This document shows, piece after piece, positions 9,135-17,265 of a stretch of 64,000 nt of DNA (positions are counted from its first letter, which is position 1; the number at the start of each line of letters is the position of its first letter). The notes below the pieces were generated by a model, which ran no database searches, was not told the origin of the DNA, and was given only the letters and a program-made list of their open reading frames with translations. The DNA lies in assembly GCF_000369405.1 (NCBI RefSeq), contig NZ_KB849994.1, forward strand, positions 307,942 through 371,941, given 5' to 3'. This DNA comes from Acinetobacter sp. ANC 3929. GTDB lineage: Bacteria; Pseudomonadota; Gammaproteobacteria; Pseudomonadales; Moraxellaceae. The position numbers were made by a program, and so were the translations under genes.

Positions 9135-10544
9135 ATGGCGAACAAGGTCCTTCAACTCATCAAAGAAAGTGGCGCAAAATGGGTCGATTTTCGCTTTACT
9201 GATACTAAGGGTAAAGAGCAGCACGTAACTTACCCAGCTGACACGATTGATGAAGATACATTTGAAGACGGTAAAATGTTTGATGGTTCTTCAATCGCTG
9301 GTTGGAAAGGCATCGAAGCGTCTGACATGATCTTACGTCCAGATGCTGAAACAGGTTTTCTTGACCCGTTCTTTGCTGAGCCTACAGTTGTTGTGACTTG
9401 TGACGTAATCGAGCCATCTACTGGTCAAGGTTACGAGCGTGACCCACGTTCGATTGCTCGTCGTGCTGAAGAATATTTAAAATCTACAGGTATCGGTGAT
9501 ACTGCATTCTTTGGTCCAGAACCAGAATTCTTCGTTTTTGACGAAGTAAAATGGGACATCGACATGTCTGGCGCGCGTCATACATTGATCGCTGAAGAAG
9601 CTGCATGGTCAACGGGTAAAGATTACGAAGCGGGTAACTCTGGTCACCGTCCACGTGTTAAAGGTGGTTACTTCCCAGTTCCTCCTGTTGATTCTTCACA
9701 AGATATGCGTGCTGAAATGTGTGCAAAAATCGAAGACATCATGGGTCCTGGTCGTGTAGAAGTACATCACCACGAAGTTGCATCTTGCCAATTAGAAATT
9801 GGTGTGAGCTTCAATACTTTAGTTCGCAAAGCGGACGAAGTTCAACAGTTCAAATATGCAGTTTGGAACGTTGCGCATCAATACGCTAAAACAGCAACAT
9901 TTATGCCTAAACCAATGGTAGGTGATAACGGTTCTGGTATGCACGTTCACATGTCAATCTCTAAAGATGGCAAGAACTTGTTTGCTGGTGATGAATATGC
10001 TGGCTTATCAGAAATGGCATTATTCTTTATCGGTGGTGTGATCAAGCATGCTCGTGCATTGAATGCGATCACAAACCCTTCTACGAATTCGTACAAGCGT
10101 TTGGTTCCGCACTTCGAAGCACCAATTATGCTTGCTTACTCAGCGCGTAACCGTTCTGCATCTATCCGTATTCCTTACGTTTCTAGCCCTAAAGGCAAGC
10201 GTATCGAAGCACGTTTCCCAGATCCAATGATGAACCCGTACTTAGGTTTTGCGGCATTATTGATGGCGGGTATCGACGGTATCCAAAACAAGATTCACCC
10301 AGGTGAAGCTGCTGATAAGAACTTGTATGATCTTCCTCCTGAAGAAGAAGCGAAAATCCCAACAGTTGCTCACAGCTTGGATATGGCACTTGAAGCTCTT
10401 CAAAATGACCATGAGTTCCTGTTGAAAGGTGGTGTATTCACTAAAGAAATGCTTGATGCATATATCGAACTTAAAACTGAAGATGTACGTCGTCTTAACA
10501 CGACAACTCACCCAGTTGAATTTGATATGTACTACAGCCTGTAA
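9135..10544 (+). CDS. glnA: Glutamine synthetase type I
   Basis: GlnA makes glutamine from glutamate, ammonia and ATP as a cytoplasmic dodecamer, the main route of ammonia assimilation. The protein has 469 residues, the usual length. The N-terminal beta-grasp domain contains [12 protein letters not shown]; the catalytic domain has [30 protein letters not shown] and NRSASIRIP. The adenylylation site is Tyr398 in NLYDLP, so activity should be tuned by GlnE. A TTG at 9120 and an ATG at 9129 are in frame, but ATG 9135 has the best spacing from GGAG (9122-9125) and gives the standard start. The sigma-54 promoter and NtrC-like sites upstream indicate induction under nitrogen limitation. Confidence 0.98.
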   Translation: MANKVLQLIKESGAKWVDFRFTDTKGKEQHVTYPADTIDEDTFEDGKMFDGSSIAGWKGIEASDMILRPDAETGFLDPFFAEPTVVVTCDVIEPSTGQGYERDPRSIARRAEEYLKSTGIGDTAFFGPEPEFFVFDEVKWDIDMSGARHTLIAEEAAWSTGKDYEAGNSGHRPRVKGGYFPVPPVDSSQDMRAEMCAKIEDIMGPGRVEVHHHEVASCQLEIGVSFNTLVRKADEVQQFKYAVWNVAHQYAKTATFMPKPMVGDNGSGMHVHMSISKDGKNLFAGDEYAGLSEMALFFIGGVIKHARALNAITNPSTNSYKRLVPHFEAPIMLAYSARNRSASIRIPYVSSPKGKRIEARFPDPMMNPYLGFAALLMAGIDGIQNKIHPGEAADKNLYDLPPEEEAKIPTVAHSLDMALEALQNDHEFLLKGGVFTKEMLDAYIELKTEDVRRLNTTTHPVEFDMYYSL

Positions 10545-10556
10545 TACATTCAATTC

Positions 10557-10586
10557 AAAAAAGCTCGCTTCGGCGAGCTTTTTTTA
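10557..10586 (+). terminator. Intrinsic terminator of glnA
   Basis: AAGCTCGC-TTCG-GCGAGCTT, a UUCG tetraloop hairpin, is followed by a T run. Confidence 0.93.
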
Positions 10587-10711
10587 TGTTTTTGATTCAA
10601 TTGAAAGTCATACTCTTTTTTGAAAAAAATCATGTACACTCATAGGGGCTGCTGATACTTCACAGATGCTTGCGACAGAGGGCATTTTTTAGATGCTACA
10701 AGGCAGGTCGT

Positions 10712-10792
10712 ATGAAATTTAGTGATTCTAAAAAAATACGAGCTAACGTAGTAACATCAAAAAATTTCCCTGTCCCGAAGGGTTATGGCTAA
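10712..10792 (+). CDS. Possible 26-residue leader peptide before ubiC
   Basis: A short frame starts at ATG 10712 after AAGGCAGG and ends with TAA at 10790-10792. The peptide (MKFSDSKKIRANVVTSKNF plus seven residues) is rich in lysine and matches nothing I know. It is notable because its last codons and stop lie inside the 5' arm of the long hairpin at 10782-10880, so a ribosome finishing it would open that hairpin. This is the geometry of a leader-peptide switch. No experimental or family support is available and it may be untranslated. Confidence 0.35.
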   Translation: MKFSDSKKIRANVVTSKNFPVPKGYG

Positions 10793-10880
10793 AACTCCCC
10801 CAAACTTCGTTATGAAACTTGACAAGGGTATCGCCATTGTCTACGTTCCATGCCTTGTCTGTGTGGTTTTAGCCTATAAC
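10782..10880 (+). promoter_or_regulatory. Nested hairpin leader RNA before ubiC
   Basis: The outer stem pairs 10782-10795 (GTTATGGCTAAAAC) with 10866-10880, giving 14 bp with one bulged T. An inner stem pairs GACAAGG (10821-10827) with CCTTGTC (10853-10859). The structure ends three bases before the first ATG near the ubiC start and has no T run after it, so it is not an ordinary terminator. It could control ubiC translation, or be the body of a separate small RNA. The rest of the 10587-10887 gap shows no other gene. Confidence 0.6.
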
Positions 10881-10887
10881 GCAATGC

Positions 10888-11427
10888 ATGGTTGAAGTAT
10901 CAACAGACCCTAAAGATGTTTTTAGTGAGCCAAGCATGCCAAATTTACGACCAAACAGAATAAAGGGGAAAGAAATCCCGGTTGATTTAAAGAAATGGTT
11001 GTATGCATCTGGTTCGCTTACTCAACAATTAACCGATTTAGGTCTTGGTCAGTTCCATGTTGAGCGATTGAAAGAACATTATCAGCGTTTAACCTTTGCC
11101 GATAGTCAATGGATGCAGATGCCACCTCAGCATATTGGTTGGGTGCGTGAAACTTATCTTTATGGTAGTGAAGAGCAGGCATGGGTCAAAGCGAAAAGTA
11201 TCTTTCCGATTCTGAGTATGCAAAAAAAAGCACGCTTGTTTCGGCATATCCGTAATAAGCCGATTGGCTGGTTTTTATTTCAAAGAACAAATCCCGCTTG
11301 CGAACGACGAGTGATTCATCTTGAAGAAGGGTGGACACGACAGAGTTGCTATACATGGCATGGATGTAAATTTATTGTGCAAGAAACATTTTTACCTGCA
11401 TTTGAACAATTTATTCGACAGCATTGA
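10888..11427 (+). CDS. ubiC: Chorismate--pyruvate lyase
   Basis: UbiC splits chorismate into 4-hydroxybenzoate and pyruvate, the entry step of ubiquinone synthesis, in the cytoplasm. The frame has 179 codons and shows the family pattern: WLYASGSLTQQL near the start, WVRETYLYG and the repeated PLGR-like segment (KPIGWFLF) and ET.LPAF near the end. Starting at ATG 10936 would give 163 residues, nearer to the E. coli enzyme (165), so the true start may be there; neither ATG has a strong ribosome site. It is followed after 15 bases by ubiA, forming a ubiCA operon as in E. coli. Expression may depend on the structured leader just upstream. Confidence 0.88.
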   Translation: MVEVSTDPKDVFSEPSMPNLRPNRIKGKEIPVDLKKWLYASGSLTQQLTDLGLGQFHVERLKEHYQRLTFADSQWMQMPPQHIGWVRETYLYGSEEQAWVKAKSIFPILSMQKKARLFRHIRNKPIGWFLFQRTNPACERRVIHLEEGWTRQSCYTWHGCKFIVQETFLPAFEQFIRQH

Positions 11428-11442
11428 CTCTAAGGATTCATC

Positions 11443-12324
11443 ATGGAAACAGTGCAACACACAACTTGGCGGCAGCGTTTAGAGGCCTATTACTATTTGT
11501 GCCGTTTCGATAAACCGATCGGCACAGAACTGGTTTTTTGGCCAACCATGTGGGCTTTATGGATTGCTGCGGGAGGATTACCTCCATTTCAGATCCTCAT
11601 TGCGATGGTTTTGGGTACGATTTTTATGCGTGCAGCGGGTTGTGCAATTAATGATTTTGCAGATCGTAAAGTTGATGCGCATGTAGAGCGAACGAAAACC
11701 CGTCCATTGGCAACAGGCGTTATTCGTCCACGCGAAGCGGTTTATGTTTTTCTTGCATTAGTCGCAGCAAGTGCCTGCACTTTATTTTTCCTGCCGATTG
11801 CAACCTTTTATTGCGCGCTTGCTGGGTTGGTGTTGGCATTCATTTATCCATTCATGAAGCGCTATACGCATTTGCCACAAGTGGTTTTGGGTATGGCTTT
11901 TTCATGGGGAATTCCTATGTCTTTTACCGCAATGGGTAAGCCTTTAGATTTAACTTGCTGGCTTTTATATTTTGGTAATTTGGCGTGGACGGTTGCCTAC
12001 GATACTCAATATGCAATTACAGATCGCGAATATGATTTGAAAATTGGAGTGAAATCTACGGCGATTTTATTTGGTCGTTACGATATACAGATTATTGGTT
12101 TACTCCAGATTTTAAGCTTACTCCTTATTGGTGGGGCCCTATATTTGGAAAATCTGTTATTGCCATTTGGATTGGCTGCATTGCTAATTGTTGCTGCTGA
12201 TTTTGCCTATCAGGCGTTTAAAACCAAAGATCGTGATCCGCAAATTTGTTTCTGGGCATTCCGTCACAATCGCTGGGTTGGGCTGATTATTTTCATTGGA
12301 ATTTTTTTAGAATTAATATTTTAA
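11443..12324 (+). CDS. ubiA: 4-hydroxybenzoate polyprenyltransferase
   Basis: UbiA is an inner-membrane prenyltransferase that attaches the polyprenyl tail to 4-hydroxybenzoate, the step after UbiC. The 293-residue protein is almost entirely membrane helices. Both magnesium-binding aspartate motifs are present: NDFAD at residues 70-74 (continuing into RKVDAHVERTKTRPLA) and DTQYAITDREYD at 187-198. The ribosome site AAGGA precedes ATG 11443. It shares an operon with ubiC and is followed by a terminator. Confidence 0.96.
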   Translation: METVQHTTWRQRLEAYYYLCRFDKPIGTELVFWPTMWALWIAAGGLPPFQILIAMVLGTIFMRAAGCAINDFADRKVDAHVERTKTRPLATGVIRPREAVYVFLALVAASACTLFFLPIATFYCALAGLVLAFIYPFMKRYTHLPQVVLGMAFSWGIPMSFTAMGKPLDLTCWLLYFGNLAWTVAYDTQYAITDREYDLKIGVKSTAILFGRYDIQIIGLLQILSLLLIGGALYLENLLLPFGLAALLIVAADFAYQAFKTKDRDPQICFWAFRHNRWVGLIIFIGIFLELIF

Positions 12325-12339
12325 ACTGACTGAATAGTT

Positions 12340-12369
12340 GAAAAGTGTTCTATGCAGAGCACTTTTTTT
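12340..12369 (+). terminator. Intrinsic terminator of ubiCA
   Basis: AAGTGTTC pairs with GAGCACTT (one G-U pair) and is followed by seven Ts. Confidence 0.85.
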
Positions 12370-12433
12370 ATGCCTTAATAATGTGGCATGTAGTTTCATG
12401 CTTAAAATAAAACAAGGACTAAAAGGATATTTT

Positions 12434-13879
12434 ATGAAACGGTCTAAAATTGCGTTGGCAATGACATTCTCTATTTCTGCATTATTTTTAACCGCATGTA
12501 ATGACAATGATGATGATTACACTGGGGTAAATACGGAAAAAACTTATCTGTCTGAAAGTAATTATGCGATTGATCAAGTTGATAATGCTTCATCTATTAA
12601 AGTCATGACCTATAACATGGCAAATGTCCAAGGAAAAACTGCAACGGCAACAGCGTTGGTATTGTTCCCGAAAGCAACTCAACCTAAGGATGGTTATCGA
12701 GTCGTGGTGTGGGAGCATGGAACTGTTGGGGTAGGTGATGGCTGTGCACCAAGTAAAAATGTGATTAATCCGCGTTTTAGAATTCTTGCTGATACGTTAT
12801 TGGCAGCTGGGTATGTTGTCATAGCGCCAGACTATGAGGGCTTAGGTACACCAGGTGTTCATCCATATCTTAATTTGAGTAGTGAAGCAAAATCTGCACT
12901 TGCCGCGGTCAAGGCTGCAAAAGATCATTATGGCACTCAATTGAAAGGGGATTGGATGTCGATTGGTCAGTCACAAGGTGGACATGCTTCATTAGGCACA
13001 GCGGAGTTTGCAAATACAGATGCAAGCTATAAAGGCGCAGTGGCGGGTGCACCTGCATCAAGTTTGGGAACAATTATTCAGATTTATATTGATCCACAAT
13101 TTAATCTTGATACGGATGGAAAGCCTAAAGTTGTAAATAAATTGGATGAGAGCTTACTACAAGTACGTTATGCAGTAGCGAATAACATACTCACACCAGC
13201 ACAAGGCCAAGCAAAAATTGAGGAAATCGCAGATGGTTATGCGGAGTTGTTAGCATATGCAGCTTTAGCTAGTGCTGGGATTAAAGCACAGCAACCAAAC
13301 TACGATTTAAAAACAATCTTTACCTCGGGAGCGGCTGATATTGCAGAATTAGCTCATGGGCGTACAGGGGATGATGGAGCATGTTTAAGTTATCCAGCAC
13401 CAGATAGTGCAAATGGCTTGCAAGAAAAGTTTAAAGCCGGAATCTTAGCTTTCTTGGCTGATCCTACACATCAAATTGCACAGTACGGTATTGATCTGAA
13501 TAAATTTAAGAATGATCAAGTTGTTAAAAACTTTTTAGCAGATACCCAGCCTGCAACCAATGCGACAGCAGCGAAAGTAATTAAAACGCCAGTGTTTATT
13601 ATTCAGGGCGAAAAAGATCAAGCGGTATTACCTGTAGTAACACAGGGGTTATTTGCGAATATGAAAGCTAATGCTTTGAAGTTCTTCCCACAAGCAGCTT
13701 ATGATAAAGGCTATAGTCTAACTATTGTTCCAAATGCAACGCATACACAAGCGATCATATGTAAAAATGCCCAAGCTTATGACTTTATCCAAGCCAATAT
13801 GTCGGCTGGTACGGGTATTGTATTAACGGATGCGCAGAAGGATGCCAGTCAAAGCCCTCACTGTACTGGTAAATTCTAA
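12434..13879 (+). CDS. Lipoprotein alpha/beta hydrolase (secretory-lipase-like)
   Basis: This 481-residue protein starts with a lipoprotein signal peptide ending LTAC, with the lipidated cysteine at residue 22 and no Asp at +2, so outer-membrane anchoring is likely. The body is an alpha/beta hydrolase: VVVWEHGTVG near the oxyanion region, the nucleophile elbow GQSQGGHAS, the acid in IQGEKDQAV and a late histidine in NATHTQA. It is nearest in pattern to the secretory lipase/esterase group; the substrate is unknown. The frame is open back to 12338, but ATG 12434 has AAGGA at good spacing and starts the signal peptide. It is a single gene between two terminators. Confidence 0.85.
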   Translation: MKRSKIALAMTFSISALFLTACNDNDDDYTGVNTEKTYLSESNYAIDQVDNASSIKVMTYNMANVQGKTATATALVLFPKATQPKDGYRVVVWEHGTVGVGDGCAPSKNVINPRFRILADTLLAAGYVVIAPDYEGLGTPGVHPYLNLSSEAKSALAAVKAAKDHYGTQLKGDWMSIGQSQGGHASLGTAEFANTDASYKGAVAGAPASSLGTIIQIYIDPQFNLDTDGKPKVVNKLDESLLQVRYAVANNILTPAQGQAKIEEIADGYAELLAYAALASAGIKAQQPNYDLKTIFTSGAADIAELAHGRTGDDGACLSYPAPDSANGLQEKFKAGILAFLADPTHQIAQYGIDLNKFKNDQVVKNFLADTQPATNATAAKVIKTPVFIIQGEKDQAVLPVVTQGLFANMKANALKFFPQAAYDKGYSLTIVPNATHTQAIICKNAQAYDFIQANMSAGTGIVLTDAQKDASQSPHCTGKF

Positions 13880-13912
13880 GATTTATTTGCTTATTTAGAA
13901 GAAATTTTCTTT

Positions 13913-13944
13913 TAAAAAGAGTCTCTTTATAGGGACTCTTTTTT
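13913..13944 (+). terminator. Intrinsic terminator of the lipoprotein hydrolase
   Basis: AAGAGTC pairs with GACTCTT around a ten-base loop and is followed by a T run. Confidence 0.88.
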
Positions 13945-13994
13945 GTTATATTGTTGCACTGTTTAAAGCCATGCAATTTGAGTTTAGATCACTT

Positions 13995-14201
13995 ATGAGC
14001 CAGCCGCCTGTTGAGAAAAAGTCAATCCCTTGGTTATTAATGAGTTTGGGATTGTTGATTCCAATTTTTATTGTCGGTATGGCCTTTGTTGCTGCCAAAA
14101 GTGATGCGCAAACCAAGAAAAAATATGATCAGCAACGCGCTGAAATGGCAAAGAAATTTGAACAGCAGAAAAATGCTGAACAATCGGCAAAGACGGAATA
14201 A
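13995..14201 (+). CDS. Small single-pass membrane protein, unknown function
   Basis: The 68-residue product has one strong membrane helix (about residues 12-35, IPWLLMSLGLLIPIFIVGMA) and a charged, coiled-coil-like tail rich in K, E, Q and A. I do not recognise a family. The frame opens at 13971, but ATG 13995 gives the more natural start (MSQPPVEKK). No clear ribosome site is visible. It is convergent with the DUF2726 gene, 19 bases away, with no obvious terminator between them. Confidence 0.6.
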   Translation: MSQPPVEKKSIPWLLMSLGLLIPIFIVGMAFVAAKSDAQTKKKYDQQRAEMAKKFEQQKNAEQSAKTE

Positions 14202-14220
14202 TCTTTCTTAAATTAGCTGA

Positions 14221-14661
14221 CTATCGAAGATCCATCTGTAGCTGTTTTATAGATGGAATCTCCGTATAACGTTGTACTTGATAGCCTGCTTCTTGCAACA
14301 TCTGATCGCGCTTTTTATCTTCTAATTCTTTACCTATATGGCTTGGGTCATCTAACTCAATAATCGCCAAAACATTCATCTGCTGATCTAAAACCACAAA
14401 GTCTGTCACCTTACGATTAAACTTACTGCGAATCTTGTAATGATCACTGGTAATCAATGCACTAAAGGCAACCTGCGCAAGCACATGGTGCTGTGGAAAG
14501 GCCTGTTGTAATCGTACAAACATTCTTGATTCAAATGATGTGATGACAGGTCGAGCAAAGAATTTTTGTTTGGGAAAGAAAGGGCGTATACAGCTAAAGA
14601 GTAATATAGCTGTACTAATAAAACCAATCGTTAGAAATAGGAAGTGATTTGATTCAAACAT
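14221..14661 (-). CDS. DUF2726 protein with N-terminal membrane helix
   Basis: The 146-residue product has a membrane segment at about residues 6-26 (FLFLTIGFISTAILLFSC) and then a DUF2726 domain: FVRLQQAFPQHHVLAQV, KVTDFVVLD, IELDDPSH and KRDQMLQEAGY. The acidic IELDDPSH and DFV residues are those that resemble a restriction-endonuclease-like (PD-(D/E)XK) fold, but nuclease activity has not been shown for this form and is not claimed. The frame starts at a TTG (14679); ATG 14661 is preferred. It shares the strand with the two tRNA-Asn genes upstream, but a terminator separates them. Confidence 0.75.
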   Translation of the reverse strand: MFESNHFLFLTIGFISTAILLFSCIRPFFPKQKFFARPVITSFESRMFVRLQQAFPQHHVLAQVAFSALITSDHYKIRSKFNRKVTDFVVLDQQMNVLAIIELDDPSHIGKELEDKKRDQMLQEAGYQVQRYTEIPSIKQLQMDLR

Positions 14662-14682
14662 GTGTTTATCAAAGAGCAAATA

Positions 14683-14712
14683 AAAAACCCACTCAATTAA
14701 GAGTGGGTTTTT
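14683..14712 (-). terminator. Terminator after the first tRNA-Asn
   Basis: AACCCACTC pairs with GAGTGGGTT, flanked by A and T runs. It ends the minus-strand tRNA transcript eight bases past its CCA end. Confidence 0.9.
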
Positions 14713-14719
14713 AGAATCT

Positions 14720-14795
14720 TGGCTCTCCCACCTGGGCTCGAACCAGGGACCTGCGGATTAACAGTCCGTCGCTCTACCGACTGAGCTATGGGAGA
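14720..14795 (-). tRNA. tRNA-Asn (GTT)
   Basis: This 76-base gene has a 7-bp acceptor stem TCTCCCA/TGGGAGA, discriminator G and an encoded CCA. The anticodon is GTT in CTGTTAATC, and the T loop is TTCGAGC. It is identical to the copy at 15370-15445. Confidence 0.97.
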
Positions 14796-14880
14796 ATCTG
14801 GAGCGAATTTTAGGGCTTAAATGTCAGTCCGTCAAGTAAAATTAGTATGAATAATAATCGCTTAACCAAAATGTTGAGTA

Positions 14881-15189
14881 TTAACGTGCAACTTGATTAC
14901 ATTGTGCCAATTCAGTGGAGCGGGCATTCCAGATTGCACCTGCTGAGTTTTTATAATAACTAATCTTACCGATACGTAAGACGAGACTCTGACAAGAATC
15001 CAAGGAGAGCGCATTGCCCCAAGGGCCAGACATGCTACAGACATGACCATTACATTTCCAGACGACATTGGGACCATTCTCAATTGGTACAGTCACCGTG
15101 CCCTTATAAGAAGAACCAGCATACCAAGTGGTTTGGGCAGCCATTGCTGGACTGCAAAAGACGATTAAACAGAATAGAAGTTTTTTCAT
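14881..15189 (-). CDS. Small secreted protein, unknown function
   Basis: The 102-residue product has a clear signal peptide (MKKLLFCLIVFCSPAMAAQ; cut after AMA). The mature part of about 84 residues has four cysteines (CNGHVC, DSC, QC) that could form two disulfides in the periplasm or outside the cell, and is rich in small and aromatic residues. I do not recognise the family. The start at 15189 is supported by AGGGAAAG. It is the only gene between the two identical tRNA-Asn genes and is on their strand. Confidence 0.75.
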   Translation of the reverse strand: MKKLLFCLIVFCSPAMAAQTTWYAGSSYKGTVTVPIENGPNVVWKCNGHVCSMSGPWGNALSLDSCQSLVLRIGKISYYKNSAGAIWNARSTELAQCNQVAR

Positions 15190-15329
15190 TATACGCTTTC
15201 CCTAATATTATAATTAAGGCTTATTTTATATTGAAATTATAGCGGCGATTGAAATTTATACGATATACAACATGAAATGAACAAAATAATAGCAATTATA
15301 AGTATAGATGTATTTTTTTGGCTAACAAT

Positions 15330-15363
15330 AAAAAAAGCCCATATCATTGATATGGGCTTTTTA
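15330..15363 (-). terminator. Terminator after the second tRNA-Asn
   Basis: AAAGCCCATATCA pairs with TGATATGGGCTTT, with A and T flanks. It separates this tRNA from the small secreted-protein gene downstream. Confidence 0.9.
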
Positions 15364-15369
15364 TAATCT

Positions 15370-15445
15370 TGGCTCTCCCACCTGGGCTCGAACCAGGGAC
15401 CTGCGGATTAACAGTCCGTCGCTCTACCGACTGAGCTATGGGAGA
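15370..15445 (-). tRNA. tRNA-Asn (GTT), second copy
   Basis: Identical in all 76 bases to 14720-14795, including the encoded CCA. Short flanks (aatctt on the 3' side, gaatctg on the 5' side) are also shared, consistent with a local duplication. Confidence 0.97.
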
Positions 15446-15681
15446 ATCTGAGAGCCATTATAGGCAGCTTTTAAAATTGGTCAAGATAAAAGTGTCATGT
15501 TTCTTTCATTTTTGCATCGTATGCTTTTTATTTGCACAATTGCGATAAATTAGGAAAAATAACTTGAACTTTGAACAGGCTGTTGCTAGATTCGAATAAG
15601 AAAGAGCGTTTAGATATTGATCTAAACAGTGTGGATTTAACCCTACTTGCCAGCACTAAAATGGCTAAACTGGAGGTCGAA

Positions 15682-16113
15682 ATGACTATTCTAAATATTC
15701 AATCTATTTTTTCAAATTTGCCTTTTTATCAAGAGCATTATCTCGAAATTATTCAAGATGCGGCGCAGTATTATACGCCCGTCGAAAATTCATTTATAAA
15801 TACCTTTCCGTTTAAACAACAAGCCTTGTATCTGGGCGATTTATTGCAATTATGGTTTGGCAATAAGTGGAAAATTCAAACGGCTAAAGATCTACTCACA
15901 CAAAAAAATACATCAACTGTTGATGAGCATGCCCCTTTATATTTATTTCAACTTGGTGGTGAATTATTTTTAGGCGCAAATACTGCTTTGGCTTGGTCTG
16001 TGGCAGAGCAAAAAATTGTCTCAGTACAAGTGAAAAGCATTTGGCAATACGCAGTATTCAGTCATTTGTGTATTCGACCAAAAAAGTTTCAAGCAACTCA
16101 AGCGATTGCATAG
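15682..16113 (+). CDS. Hypothetical protein, 143 residues
   Basis: I do not recognise this protein. It has no signal peptide or membrane helix and looks like a soluble alpha/beta protein: QSIFSNLPFYQEHYLEIIQD near the start, LYLGDLLQLWFGNKWKI in the middle and LFQLGGELFLGANTALAWSV later. The open frame reaches back to a TTG at 15571, but ATG 15682 has a full GGAGG ribosome site five bases away, so it is chosen. It faces the thioesterase gene convergently with 36 bases between them. Confidence 0.65.
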   Translation: MTILNIQSIFSNLPFYQEHYLEIIQDAAQYYTPVENSFINTFPFKQQALYLGDLLQLWFGNKWKIQTAKDLLTQKNTSTVDEHAPLYLFQLGGELFLGANTALAWSVAEQKIVSVQVKSIWQYAVFSHLCIRPKKFQATQAIA

Positions 16114-16149
16114 GGCTATAAGGAAATAGCCCATTTGCTTAATCTGTGC

Positions 16150-16587
16150 TTATGGGCGAATGATCATGCAGGTCGCGGTGGCATGGGCATAAAGCTTTCC
16201 ATCAGCATCGATGATCTTGCCTTCAGAAATGCCAAGGTTTTTACTCATATTGATGATGCTACCCGTTGCAATGAGCTTTTGGTTTTTAGGAATAGGGCGG
16301 CACATTTTAATATTCAGATCGATAGTGCCATAACCTACACCTGCTTCTAGAAGTGTATGAACAGCGCACCCAGTGACTGAATCGAGTACAGTCGCAGCAA
16401 AACCACCATGTACACCGCCTAAGGGGTTAAGGTGACGTTGATCTGCTTGAACTTCAAATTTAATAAATCCTTCTGCAACTTCGACTGGCTGCATAGGGAT
16501 GGTTTCACTAATACTGGCAGGTGGAATTTTTCCTTCACACATCGCAGTTAAAAGCTCAAGTCCGTTCATTTCTTTCGGGTGTTTCAT
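16150..16587 (-). CDS. PaaI-type hotdog-fold thioesterase
   Basis: This 145-residue protein belongs to the PaaI/YdiI-like hotdog thioesterases, which hydrolyse acyl- or aryl-CoA thioesters in the cytoplasm. The motif LNPLGGVHGGFAATVLDSVT holds the conserved HGG and the helix-borne acid used for catalysis; GTIDLNIKMCRPIP and ATATCMII are the usual later strands. AAAGGATAAACAAC precedes ATG 16587. The CoA substrate cannot be assigned. Confidence 0.88.
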   Translation of the reverse strand: MKHPKEMNGLELLTAMCEGKIPPASISETIPMQPVEVAEGFIKFEVQADQRHLNPLGGVHGGFAATVLDSVTGCAVHTLLEAGVGYGTIDLNIKMCRPIPKNQKLIATGSIINMSKNLGISEGKIIDADGKLYAHATATCMIIRP

Positions 16588-16769
16588 GTTGTTTATCCTT
16601 TATAGTTCCAAAATAGAACTCGTATATAAAATAGACTTTGTGGTTGCGAGTGTCAAGTATCACTGCTGCTAAGCATCTGTTTTACAAATTGTTCGTTGCT
16701 AAAGATTTGGATTGTTTTATGCTATTTGAAAAATCATGCATAACAATTCTGGATAAAAGGTAAATGATA

Positions 16770-17195
16770 ATGAACGGACAATGCGTTTGTGGTGAAACCA
16801 CTTTTGAAGTTGAATTAAGCAATCATGATGTGCATGCCTGTCACTGTTCTATTTGTCGCCGACAGACCAGTGGTGTGATTATGACGATTGATGTCAAACA
16901 GGGAGGCTTAAAATTTTTAAAACAAGATCATCTTTCGGTATATAACTCATCAGCTTGGGGCGAACGTGGTTTTTGTAATGCCTGTGGAACCAATTTATTT
17001 TGGCGAACTAAAGACCAGAGTTATTGTAATATCAATGCATTTGCCTTGAATGAGGCACCAAAAGATCTGAATCTTGATTTGGAGATTTATATTGATTATA
17101 AACCTGAGTTTTATGCTTTTGAAAATTTGACCAAGAAAATGACCGAAGCTGAGGTGGTCGCACTATTTAGTGGAGAATCCCCAGAAGAGGGTTAA
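16770..17195 (+). CDS. GFA/CENP-V family zinc protein
   Basis: This 141-residue protein carries the glutathione-dependent formaldehyde-activating (GFA) fold. Its zinc-binding cysteines are in CVCGE, CHCSICRRQTSG and FCNACGTNLFW, in family order. Members are often annotated as S-(hydroxymethyl)glutathione synthase, but most have unproven activity, so only the family is claimed. ATG 16764 and 16770 are both in frame; the second is better spaced from AAAAGG. Confidence 0.88.
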   Translation: MNGQCVCGETTFEVELSNHDVHACHCSICRRQTSGVIMTIDVKQGGLKFLKQDHLSVYNSSAWGERGFCNACGTNLFWRTKDQSYCNINAFALNEAPKDLNLDLEIYIDYKPEFYAFENLTKKMTEAEVVALFSGESPEEG

Positions 17196-17222
17196 GCATT
17201 TTTGATTTATAAATAAAGAGAT

Positions 17223-17252
17223 AAAAAAAGCTTCCATTTGGAAGCTTCTTTT
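17223..17252. terminator. Bidirectional terminator
   Basis: AAGCTTCC pairs with GGAAGCTT, with an A run to the left and a T run to the right, between two convergent genes. Confidence 0.88.
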
Positions 17253-17265
17253 ACTGTAACTTAAA

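Noticed and set aside
10640..10890. 6S RNA, SRP RNA, tmRNA or RNase P RNA upstream of ubiC
   Set aside because: None of the conserved sequences of these RNAs was found; only the local nested hairpin is supported.
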